A stretch of 8,013 nucleotides of DNA, taken from NCBI GenBank assembly GCA_025350365.1, contig JANXXY010000145.1, positions 1-8,013 of the forward strand, in the 5' to 3' direction. Source of the stretch: Bacteroidales bacterium. GTDB lineage: Bacteria > Bacteroidota > Bacteroidia > Bacteroidales > JAAUTT01. Positions 1 through 5,777 of the stretch are shown here, piece by piece; position 1 is the first letter of the stretch; every line of letters starts with the position of its first letter. The notes below the pieces were generated by a model that saw only the letters and a list, made by a program, of their open reading frames with translations, did no database searches and was not told where the DNA came from. The translations under genes and the position numbers were made by a program.

Positions 1-120
1 TCGTTATCCACACCAAGGGCTAACGAAGCCGTGAAAGAATTATGCGCATTTTTAAACCAAACTGAAACCCATTTTCCTTTCACAAATTTACAACTCATTT
101 TTGAAACGGTCGCAGTTTAA
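1..120 (+). CDS. C-terminal end of an unidentified protein (partial)
   Basis: The first frame is open from the window edge to a TAA at 118-120 and gives 39 residues, beginning SLSTPRANEAVKEL and ending in FETVAV. The amino-acid composition and amphipathic pattern look like real protein, and nothing competes with it on the other strand. I cannot name the family. The segment TETHFPFTNLQLIF vaguely recalls the tails of some DDE-type transposases, but that is a recollection, not a demonstrated match. It converges on the MFS gene, 46 bp away, with no obvious terminator between them. The start and most of the gene lie outside the window. Confidence 0.5.
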   Translation, partial: SLSTPRANEAVKELCAFLNQTETHFPFTNLQLIFETVAV

Positions 121-166
121 ATTACGTGAGTATTGGATGTCCGGATATATTAACTATCCTGAAATG

Positions 167-1321
167 TTACGATTTTATCTTTGATGCCATCGTCGCAGTT
201 AGTAGTCCAAGAAACGAAATAAGCGCAAATGACCATCGAAGGCTCGATGCCTGAGCAATGAACCCAATAATTGGCGGACCAATAAGAAATCCCAGAAAAC
301 CTATCGATGAAGTTGTTGCAATTGCCAAACTGGGATGCATTGTTTTTGATTTTCCGGCAAGACTATAACATAACGGGACAACCGACGAGGTGCCAATTCC
401 AACAAGTAAAAACCCAAGTGTGGCAGTGATCAGATAAGGAAATATAACAGAAACTAACAATCCGGTGGTGATGGTAATCCCGCTAAACCTCAAAATGCGG
501 GTTATGCCGAAACGTGTTACAAGCCAATCGGCCATAAACCTACCCCCTGTCATAGTGAACATAAAGGCGATATATCCCATACGCACCAGTTCTTTGGGAG
601 GGTGTATTACCTTCTCAAAATAAACTCCACTCCAATCAAACATGGCGCCCTCGCAAATCATACTCCCAAAAACCACCATTCCCAATGTGATAATATATTT
701 ATCGGGCTTCACGAAGAAGGGTCCATCCTTCTTTTTATCGCGTCTGGCATCGCGTGGTAAAACCCAATTTCGCATCGTAATAACCAATAGAAATGATATG
801 CCGGCTACAATACAAAAATGGCTAAAAGGAGCTATATTATTTGCTACCATCAGTGTACTCAATAATCCACCGGTAAAACCAGCCAGACTCCATAAGCCAT
901 GAAACGAAGCCATAATGCTGCGCCGATATAATCGCTCCACTCCTACTCCTTGAGTATTAATAGAGATACCACATAAATTACCGCTCATCCCAAAAAAGAA
1001 CAATCCAATTGTTAGTTGCCAAACCTGCGAAACAAGTCCCAATCCCATTAAAGCAATTAGATACAGCAATGCTGATATAGTGAGTGTATTTTTACTTCCA
1101 AAGCGGCCCACCAGGTAGCCCGACAACATCATTGAGCATAACTGGCCAATAGGAAGGGCAAACAAAACGCCACCCAGCCCAGCTTCGCTCAAATGCAACA
1201 TGTTTTTTATGTCGGGAATGCGGCTTGCCCAACTCGAAAAGGCAAACCCCATAAAAAAAAAGAAAGAGCTTACCGCAAACCGATAATATCGTTGTGTTGA
1301 AAAAGAATGTGAAAAAATCAT
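167..1321 (-). CDS. MFS transporter, YbjJ-like
   Basis: This is a 384-residue integral inner-membrane protein of the major facilitator superfamily. Nearly the whole length is hydrophobic, consistent with about 12 membrane spans in two halves, with a charged central loop (around DARRDKKKDG) between them. Near the N-terminus, FAFSSWASRIPDIK (residues 27-39) is the pattern I associate with the YbjJ subgroup (E. coli YbjJ is about 400 residues). The loop after span 2, GYLVGRFGSK (68-77), is a version of MFS motif A, and GGRFMADWLVTRFG is its counterpart in the second half. The substrate of this subgroup is not established and the sequence does not reveal it. The ATG overlaps the frr TGA by one base (TGATG), so the gene is probably translated by re-initiation after frr and shares its transcript. 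No clear terminator follows the stop codon. Confidence 0.9.
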   Translation of the reverse strand: MIFSHSFSTQRYYRFAVSSFFFFMGFAFSSWASRIPDIKNMLHLSEAGLGGVLFALPIGQLCSMMLSGYLVGRFGSKNTLTISALLYLIALMGLGLVSQVWQLTIGLFFFGMSGNLCGISINTQGVGVERLYRRSIMASFHGLWSLAGFTGGLLSTLMVANNIAPFSHFCIVAGISFLLVITMRNWVLPRDARRDKKKDGPFFVKPDKYIITLGMVVFGSMICEGAMFDWSGVYFEKVIHPPKELVRMGYIAFMFTMTGGRFMADWLVTRFGITRILRFSGITITTGLLVSVIFPYLITATLGFLLVGIGTSSVVPLCYSLAGKSKTMHPSLAIATTSSIGFLGFLIGPPIIGFIAQASSLRWSFALISFLGLLTATMASKIKS

Positions 1322-1884
1322 CAGACAGTCATTATCTCTACTTCCTTCTTAACTAATACTTCATCAACCTTTCGGTTGAAATTATCGGTCAGTTTTTCTA
1401 CCTTTTCTTCAAAAGTTTTGGCAGCATCTTCGGCCAAACCGTTTTTCTGTATTTTTTTTATCTCTTCTATAACATCACGGCGAGCGCTGCGAATACTTAC
1501 CTTGGCATTTTCACCTTCGTGCCTGGTGGTTTTTACCAATAGTTTACGGCGTTCCTCAGTTAAGGGAGGCAGGTTCAAGCGAACTACATCTCCATTGTTA
1601 ACAGGAGTAACGCCAATGTTGGCTCCAAGAATTGCTTTCTCAATGGGGCCAATCATTTTTTTTTCCCAAGGCTGTATTACCAGAGATTTGGCGTCAGGTG
1701 TATTAATACTTGCTACTTGCGTTAGCGCTGTGCTTGTTCCATAATAGTCAACAAAAATATTATCAAGCATGTTTGGATTTGCTTTTCCAGCACGTAGCTT
1801 GATTAATTCATTTGAAAGATGAATGATGGCCTTTTCCATCTTTTCTTTTGCATCGTCAATATAAAATTGAACTTCTTCTTCCAT
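1321..1884 (-). CDS. frr: ribosome recycling factor
   Basis: RRF acts in the cytoplasm with EF-G to split post-termination ribosomes from mRNA. The 187 residues match the usual length of about 185. The N-terminal helix leads into RAGKANPNML (31-40), followed by the small beta domain with VDYYGT (45-50) and PWEKK. The signature LPPLTEERRK (105-114) and the arginine-rich helix SIRSARRD (130-137) complete the three-helix bundle that contacts 23S rRNA. The C-terminus EIMTV is the ending I know from Bacteroidota homologues, so the protein is complete. It lies 50 bp downstream of pyrH, a conserved pairing, and a promoter-like sequence sits in that gap. The stop overlaps the start of the MFS gene. 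No Shine-Dalgarno sequence precedes the ATG. Confidence 0.98.
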   Translation of the reverse strand: MEEEVQFYIDDAKEKMEKAIIHLSNELIKLRAGKANPNMLDNIFVDYYGTSTALTQVASINTPDAKSLVIQPWEKKMIGPIEKAILGANIGVTPVNNGDVVRLNLPPLTEERRKLLVKTTRHEGENAKVSIRSARRDVIEEIKKIQKNGLAEDAAKTFEEKVEKLTDNFNRKVDEVLVKKEVEIMTV

Positions 1885-1924
1885 AGAAATGAAGATTTTT
1901 AAGTATTTATTGTGAAAATGAAAA

Positions 1925-1952
1925 CAAAGATAAATTATTTTACCTTCACCAA
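1925..1952 (-). promoter_or_regulatory. candidate promoter for frr (and the MFS gene)
   Basis: On the minus strand TATCTTTG (1932 down to 1925) matches the Bacteroidota -7 consensus TAnnTTTG exactly. TTG (1952-1950) lies 17 bp upstream, within the spacing reported for this phylum. The site overlaps the 3' end of pyrH and would give a leader of roughly 35 nt before the frr ATG. It would let frr be expressed independently of pyrH. This is inferred from sequence only, and short A/T-rich consensus matches also arise by chance. Confidence 0.4.
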
Positions 1953-2648
1953 CGTACCAATTTTTTCGCCTGATAAAAGACGTTTCAGGTTGCCTTTTTT
2001 GTTCATGTCAAAAACAATGATTGGCATGTTATTTTCTTTACACATGGTAAACGATGTAAGATCCATAACATTTAAACCACGATTATACGCTTCGTCGAAT
2101 GTAATTTCGTCGAATTTAATAGCCGTTGAGTCCTTTTCGGGGTCGGCCGTGTAAACACCATCAACCCGAGTCCCTTTTAATAGTACTTCAGCTTCCATTT
2201 CAATGGCACGCAAAGCCGAAGCGGAATCGGTTGTAAAATATGGGTTGCCAGTACCAAACGTAAAAATGACAATTTCATTATTGGCAAATGCATCCTCCAC
2301 CTTTTGTTTACTATATCTTTCACCAACAGGTTCCATTCCTATTGCAGTAAATACACGAGCTTTTGCATCAATGCTTTCCAAAGCCGACTGGATTGCCAAC
2401 CCATTAATAACTGTGGCGAGCATGCCCATATAATCCCCTTTAATCCGGTCGAAACCCGCATTAACACCCCGTAAACCCCTGAAAATATTACCGCCACCAA
2501 TAACGATGCCGATTTTAACTCCAAGGGTTGCTGCTTCCTTTATTTGTTCAGCATATTCCAGCAATCGTTGTGTATCAATCCCGTAAGGTTTATCCGCCAT
2601 TAAAGCTTCACCACTCAGTTTTAAAAGGATCCGTTTGTATGTTGCCAT
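1935..2648 (-). CDS. pyrH: UMP kinase
   Basis: PyrH is the hexameric bacterial uridylate kinase that phosphorylates UMP to UDP with ATP in pyrimidine nucleotide synthesis. It belongs to the amino-acid-kinase fold and is unrelated to eukaryotic UMP/CMP kinase. The 237-residue length is typical. Visible motifs are KLSGEAL (10-16, phosphate binding), GGGNIFRG (51-58), DYMGMLATVINGL (72-84, UMP pocket), GTGNPYFTTD (132-141), and the late segment MDLTSFTMC, where most homologues have MDLTAFTMC. The ATG fits the family N-terminus MATYKRILLKLSGEAL. The gene is separated from tsf by a 200-bp gap containing a terminator, so it probably starts a new transcript, pyrH-frr-MFS. No Shine-Dalgarno is visible. 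Confidence 0.98.
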   Translation of the reverse strand: MATYKRILLKLSGEALMADKPYGIDTQRLLEYAEQIKEAATLGVKIGIVIGGGNIFRGLRGVNAGFDRIKGDYMGMLATVINGLAIQSALESIDAKARVFTAIGMEPVGERYSKQKVEDAFANNEIVIFTFGTGNPYFTTDSASALRAIEMEAEVLLKGTRVDGVYTADPEKDSTAIKFDEITFDEAYNRGLNVMDLTSFTMCKENNMPIIVFDMNKKGNLKRLLSGEKIGTLVKVK

Positions 2649-2709
2649 ATTGAAATGATATATTTTTTGAATGAATGTTAATGTTGAATCGTATAACCCA
2701 ATTTTTCAG

Positions 2710-2741
2710 TAAATATAGAACTTATTCAAGAAAATGTTAAA
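2710..2741 (-). promoter_or_regulatory. weak candidate promoter for pyrH
   Basis: A promoter is expected between the tsf terminator and pyrH. The best match I find on the minus strand is TATATTTA (2717-2710), one mismatch from TAnnTTTG, with TTTA (2741-2738) 20 bp upstream as a poor -33 box. The resulting leader would be about 55-60 nt. The position is plausible, but the match is weak and the region is A/T-rich. Confidence 0.25.
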
Positions 2742-2797
2742 GCATCCAAAGGAATAGGAAATACACACCGGTAAACATAGATCCAATATCAAAAAGC

Positions 2798-2825
2798 AAA
2801 AAAAGAGAGCTTTTGGCTCTCTTTT
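2798..2825 (-). terminator. intrinsic terminator after tsf
   Basis: A perfect 10-bp inverted repeat (AAAAGAGAGC at 2801-2810, GCTCTCTTTT at 2816-2825) flanks a 5-nt loop. Read on the minus strand, the hairpin runs directly into a run of seven T (2804 down to 2798), followed by GC and another T run. It begins 24 bases past the tsf stop codon, so it ends the rplM-rpsI-rpsB-tsf transcript and separates it from pyrH. On the plus strand the trailing T run is only four bases and there is no upstream plus-strand gene, so function in that direction is unlikely. Confidence 0.9.
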
Positions 2826-2848
2826 CAGTATTATAACATCTTAACTAA

Positions 2849-3688
2849 TTAAGCATTCAATGTGTAACGGATAAATTGAGTAATCGTTAAATCTTTGTCG
2901 GTACTCTTCAAATAATCACGTACAGTAATCTTTGTATCCTTGATAAACTCCTGGTTTAGCAATGTATTTTCCTTGAAAAATTTCTCAAGTTTACCTTCTG
3001 CTATTTTTTCCAGAATATTCGCCGGTTTTCCTTCGTTCTTTTTATCTAACCGGGTCTGTTCAATAGCGATCTCCTTTTCCTTTGCAACAACTTCAGCAGG
3101 AACAACATCTTTATCAACAGCCACAGGACTCATGGCTGCAATTTGCATTGCAATATCTTTGCCAATTTGCACATCGGAAAGCTTTTTGTTAAAACCGACC
3201 AAAGTAGCAAGTTTGTTTCCCGGATGAATATACGCTACCACCTGAGCAGCTTCAATCTTACCATAATTAATAAGATCAATCTTTTCACCAATCACACTTA
3301 ACTGACCCATAATGGCGTCAGAAATGGTTAAACTGTCAAGCTTTAATTGTTTCAAAGCCGCCAAATCAGATGGTTTCTGAGCAAGCGCCAGATTATTAAT
3401 AGATGTTGCAAATTTCAAGAAGTTTTCGTTTTTTGCAACAAAGTCAGTTTCGCTGCAAAGAACAGTTAATACTCCAAATGTACCTTCAGCAGAAACATTC
3501 GAAAGCACAATACCTTCGGAAGCCTCGCGGTCAGCACGTTTTGCTGCAACCAATTGACCTTTTTTACGGATAATTTCTGAAGCTTTTTCATAATCGCCGT
3601 TTGCTTCTTCCAGAGCTTTTTTACAATCCATCATACCGGCTCCGGTCATGTGACGAAGTTTATTAACTTCAGCAGCAGTAATTGCCAT
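2849..3688 (-). CDS. tsf: translation elongation factor Ts
   Basis: EF-Ts is the cytoplasmic nucleotide exchange factor that releases GDP from EF-Tu. The 279 residues start with a UBA-like N-terminal domain (about 1-54: ITAAEVNKLRHMTGAGMMDCKKAL, then DYEKASEIIRKKG). The EF-Tu-contacting signature TDFVAKNENF (81-90) follows. The remainder forms the core subdomains and the C-terminal module, ending in LTITQFIRYTLNA. The length is close to E. coli EF-Ts (283). It follows rpsB by 21 bp, the near-universal rpsB-tsf pairing, and is closed by a strong terminator. AAAGAGATT ahead of the ATG offers at most a short purine-rich stretch for ribosome binding. Confidence 0.98.
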   Translation of the reverse strand: MAITAAEVNKLRHMTGAGMMDCKKALEEANGDYEKASEIIRKKGQLVAAKRADREASEGIVLSNVSAEGTFGVLTVLCSETDFVAKNENFLKFATSINNLALAQKPSDLAALKQLKLDSLTISDAIMGQLSVIGEKIDLINYGKIEAAQVVAYIHPGNKLATLVGFNKKLSDVQIGKDIAMQIAAMSPVAVDKDVVPAEVVAKEKEIAIEQTRLDKKNEGKPANILEKIAEGKLEKFFKENTLLNQEFIKDTKITVRDYLKSTDKDLTITQFIRYTLNA

Positions 3689-3709
3689 AATCTCTTTTAT
3701 AATTGAATA

Positions 3710-4591
3710 TTATTCGTCTTCTTTAACTTTTTTCACAACTTTTTTGGTAATACCCTTGTCAAACTTAACCTTTTCAACAGCAATATCTTCTTCTTGTGTT
3801 ACGCTGTACAATTTAGCTTTTGGTCTGTCTCCGCCTTTGCGAGCTTTAGACTTGTCGGGTTTTACACCTTCCGGTTTGTCACCATCTTCTTTTTCGCGTT
3901 CATTTTTGCGTTCGCCCAGTCCTTCCTGAATGGCTGCGGCAATTACATCAATAATTAAAGCAATTGAGTTTGAGGCATCGTCGTTTGAAGGAATTGGGAA
4001 ATCTACAAAATTAGGATCGGAGTTGGTATCAACCATTCCGAATACCGGTATGTTTAATCGCTTTGCTTCGCGAACTGAGATGTGTTCTTTGGAAACGTCA
4101 ACCACGAAAAGTGCGGCCGGCAAACGAGTAAGGTCTACAATACTTCCAAGGTTTTTTTCCAACTTAGCACGTTGACGGCCAATTTGAAGTTTTTCGCGTT
4201 TCGAAAGGTTGTCGAATGTGCCGTCGGTTGCCATCTTATCAATAGTGGACATTTTTTTTACCGCTTTCCGGATGGTTGGAAAGTTAGTAAGCATGCCACC
4301 AGGCCACCGTTCAGTTACGTACGGCATACTAATAGACTGAATGCGTTCAGAAACAATATCTTTTGCCTGTTTTTTAGTAGCTACAAATAATATTTTGCGT
4401 CCTGATTTTGCAATTGCTTTAAGAGCCAAGGCTGCTTCTTCAAGTTTAGCCTGTGTTTTATGAAGGTCGATGATATGGATTCCATTTTTTTCCATGAAAA
4501 TATATGGTGCCATGGCTGGATTCCATTTTCTGCGAAGGTGTCCGAAATGAACTCCCGCGTCCAATAATTGTTGAACTGATACTCTTGACAT
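3710..4591 (-). CDS. rpsB: 30S ribosomal protein S2
   Basis: S2 sits at the head-body junction of the 30S subunit and is needed for uS1 binding where uS1 exists. The S2 fold is unmistakable: LLDAGVHFGHLRRKWNPAM (9-27), ERWPGGMLTNF (94-104), LPAALFVVDVSKEHISVREAKRLNIP (157-182) and IPSNDDASNSI (200-210). The protein has 293 residues against about 240 in E. coli. The excess is a charged, lysine/glutamate-rich tail (about 229-293) with no hydrophobic core, probably disordered. Such S2 tails are common in this phylum. The gene follows rpsI after 105 bp, a gap long enough for its own promoter, and is followed by tsf after 21 bp. The start lacks a Shine-Dalgarno and has an A-rich upstream region. 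Confidence 0.98.
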   Translation of the reverse strand: MSRVSVQQLLDAGVHFGHLRRKWNPAMAPYIFMEKNGIHIIDLHKTQAKLEEAALALKAIAKSGRKILFVATKKQAKDIVSERIQSISMPYVTERWPGGMLTNFPTIRKAVKKMSTIDKMATDGTFDNLSKREKLQIGRQRAKLEKNLGSIVDLTRLPAALFVVDVSKEHISVREAKRLNIPVFGMVDTNSDPNFVDFPIPSNDDASNSIALIIDVIAAAIQEGLGERKNEREKEDGDKPEGVKPDKSKARKGGDRPKAKLYSVTQEEDIAVEKVKFDKGITKKVVKKVKEDE

Positions 4592-4679
4592 TTACTATTT
4601 TTTTAATTGTTTACATTCTATTTAACCAATTACCAAGTAGTTCCGCTTATAGGGAAGTCTTGACAATTTAGATACTAAA

Positions 4680-4710
4680 CAAACGTATAATATCGATTAA
4701 CGCTTGCTGA
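4680..4710 (-). promoter_or_regulatory. candidate internal promoter for rpsB-tsf
   Basis: On the minus strand TACGTTTG (4687-4680) matches the -7 consensus TAnnTTTG exactly, just past the rpsI stop codon. No TTG is found at the right distance. The nearest is TTC, about 21 bp upstream inside the end of rpsI, so the -33 element is imperfect. Transcription from here would give a leader of about 80 nt before rpsB, room for regulation by S2. The 4592-4696 gap shows only weak base-pairing potential by eye (TTCC with GGAA across 8 nt), and I cannot call a defined leader RNA. Confidence 0.35.
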
Positions 4711-5083
4711 ACTGGAATCGTTTACGTGCTTTTGGACGTCCTGGTTTTTTACGTTCTACTTCACGAGGATCACGAGTTGTGAAACCAGCTAGTTTTAATT
4801 TCGGTTTACAGGTTTCGTCAATTTTAATTAACGCACGGGTGATACCCAAGCGCAATGCTTCTGCCTGACCCTTTACTCCACCACCATCAAGATTTACTTT
4901 GATGTCATATTTTTGAGCAACTTCCAATAAATGTAATGGTTGTTCAACTATATACTGAAGAAGTGTATTGGGAAAATATTGCTTAAAGTCTCTGTCGTTA
5001 ATAATAATATTACCTTTTCCCGGAGTGAGGTAAACACGCGCAACTGCAGCTTTCCTTCTTCCTATTGCATTAGTAACTTCCAT
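4697..5083 (-). CDS. rpsI: 30S ribosomal protein S9
   Basis: S9 is a 30S head protein whose C-terminal tail reaches the P-site tRNA anticodon stem. The 128 residues are typical. The N-terminus TNAIGRRKAAVARVYLTPGKG (4-24) and the signature GGGVKGQAEALRLGITRAL (67-85) are diagnostic. The C-terminus KARKRFQFSKR is the conserved basic tail ending in the tRNA-contacting arginine, so the protein is complete. It starts 5 bp after the rplM stop (TAG), the standard rplM-rpsI pairing, and the two are almost certainly co-transcribed and translationally linked. Confidence 0.98.
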   Translation of the reverse strand: MEVTNAIGRRKAAVARVYLTPGKGNIIINDRDFKQYFPNTLLQYIVEQPLHLLEVAQKYDIKVNLDGGGVKGQAEALRLGITRALIKIDETCKPKLKLAGFTTRDPREVERKKPGRPKARKRFQFSKR

Positions 5084-5088
5084 ACGAT

Positions 5089-5544
5089 CTATTTGATTGT
5101 ATTAATATTATATTCTTTTGGTTGTTGAGCTGAATGAGGATGCTCAGTTCCTGCATATACATGAAGATTACCATAAATGGCGTCGCCCAAACGATTCTTT
5201 GGAAGCATGCCTCTTACAGCTTTCTCTACTAATGCAATCGGGTGTTTCACCATCAATTCCTTGGCAGTGGTAAACCGTTGACCTCCCGGATATCCGGTAT
5301 ATCTGATATACACTTTATCAGACCATTTTTTACCAGTTAACCGAACTTTGTCTGCGTTGATAACAATCACGTTGTCACCACAGTCTACATGTGAGGTAAA
5401 ACTTGGTCTGTGTTTTCCTCTAAGTATTTGTGCAACTCTGGATGAGAATCGTCCCAATGTTTCATTGGTTGCATCAACTACTATCCACTCCTTATTCACG
5501 GTCGCCTTATTGGCCGAAACCGTTTTATAACTCAAAGTGTCCAC
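5089..5544 (-). CDS. rplM: 50S ribosomal protein L13
   Basis: L13 is an early-assembly 50S protein that binds 23S rRNA. The 151 residues begin MDTLSYKTVSANKATVNKEW, the form usual in Bacteroidota. They then carry VDATNETLGR (23-32), HVDCGDNVIVINADKVRLTG (52-71), YTGYPGG (82-88), RGMLPKNRLGD (111-121) and NLHVYAGTEHPHSAQQP (126-142). The start codon is GTG, not ATG. It encodes the position homologous to the family's initiator Met, and the frame upstream reaches a stop at 5560-5562 with no ATG between, so the GTG at 5544-5542 is the only sensible start. L13 autoregulates its operon in E. coli, and a leader for it has been proposed in Bacteroidia. The promoter and hairpin upstream fit that idea. 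Confidence 0.98.
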   Translation of the reverse strand: MDTLSYKTVSANKATVNKEWIVVDATNETLGRFSSRVAQILRGKHRPSFTSHVDCGDNVIVINADKVRLTGKKWSDKVYIRYTGYPGGQRFTTAKELMVKHPIALVEKAVRGMLPKNRLGDAIYGNLHVYAGTEHPHSAQQPKEYNINTIK

Positions 5545-5583
5545 CTTATATCTAAGTTTTTAATTAATATGCTAATACGTAAT

Positions 5584-5603
5584 AATCCATCGTAAAATGG
5601 ATT
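5584..5603 (-). promoter_or_regulatory. hairpin at the start of the rplM leader
   Basis: A perfect 7-bp inverted repeat (AATCCAT at 5584-5590, ATGGATT at 5597-5603) surrounds a 6-nt loop. It lies directly downstream of the predicted -7 box of rplM, about 40 nt before the GTG. It therefore falls at or just after the transcription start. It could be part of an L13-responsive leader (an L13-Bacteroidia ribosomal leader class has been described) or a 5'-end stability hairpin. It lacks a T run on either side, so it is not a terminator. I have not matched it to a covariance model. Confidence 0.35.
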
Positions 5604-5604
5604 G

Positions 5605-5634
5605 CAAAAATACAATTAATTTTATTATTTCAAC
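5605..5634 (-). promoter_or_regulatory. promoter for the rplM-rpsI-rpsB-tsf operon
   Basis: On the minus strand TATTTTTG (5612-5605) matches the Bacteroidota -7 consensus TAnnTTTG exactly. GTTG (5634-5631) supplies the -33 TTG, 18 bp away. It is correctly placed, about 60 bp upstream of the rplM GTG, in the divergent spacer and ahead of a highly expressed operon. This is the best promoter candidate in the window. Confidence 0.6.
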
Positions 5635-5728
5635 CATATTGCTAAAATTTCTTTCTTCGTTTTGTGAAAAAATGAAAGTGCGAAATTAGAAGAATTACAG
5701 AAAATTATCGACTTTTAAGGTTTTAATA

Positions 5729-5758
5729 TTTTATATATTGCAATAGGTCTTATATTTA
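5729..5758 (+). promoter_or_regulatory. weak candidate promoter for the polysaccharide genes
   Basis: TATATTTA (5751-5758) is one mismatch from TAnnTTTG, with TTTT (5729-5732) 18 bp upstream as a poor -33 element. It would leave a very short leader before the ATG at 5778. The location in a divergent spacer makes a plus-strand promoter necessary somewhere here, but this specific call is tentative because the region is extremely A/T-rich. Confidence 0.2.
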
Positions 5759-5777
5759 TTGATTTTTACTCACATCT

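Noticed and set aside
143..159. Inverted repeat GGATA / TATCC with a 7-nt loop between the left-edge gene and the MFS gene, considered as a terminator
   Set aside because: The stem is only 5 bp with A/T pairs and has no T run on either strand.
642..902. 86-codon plus-strand frame antisense to the MFS gene
   Set aside because: It lies entirely within a confidently identified gene, has a composition typical of an antisense shadow, and shows no recognisable motif.
1376..1744. 122-codon plus-strand frame antisense to frr
   Set aside because: The serine/phenylalanine-rich sequence is the mirror of the lysine/glutamate-rich RRF coding strand. It is an artefact of codon use.
2339..2524. 61-codon minus-strand frame within pyrH
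   Set aside because: It is an out-of-frame overlap wholly inside pyrH, whose own frame is fully conserved.
2940..3227. 95-codon plus-strand frame antisense to tsf
   Set aside because: It is a shadow of tsf with no independent promoter or motif.
4082..4390. 102-codon plus-strand frame antisense to rpsB
   Set aside because: It is fully antisense to a conserved ribosomal gene and has no family resemblance.
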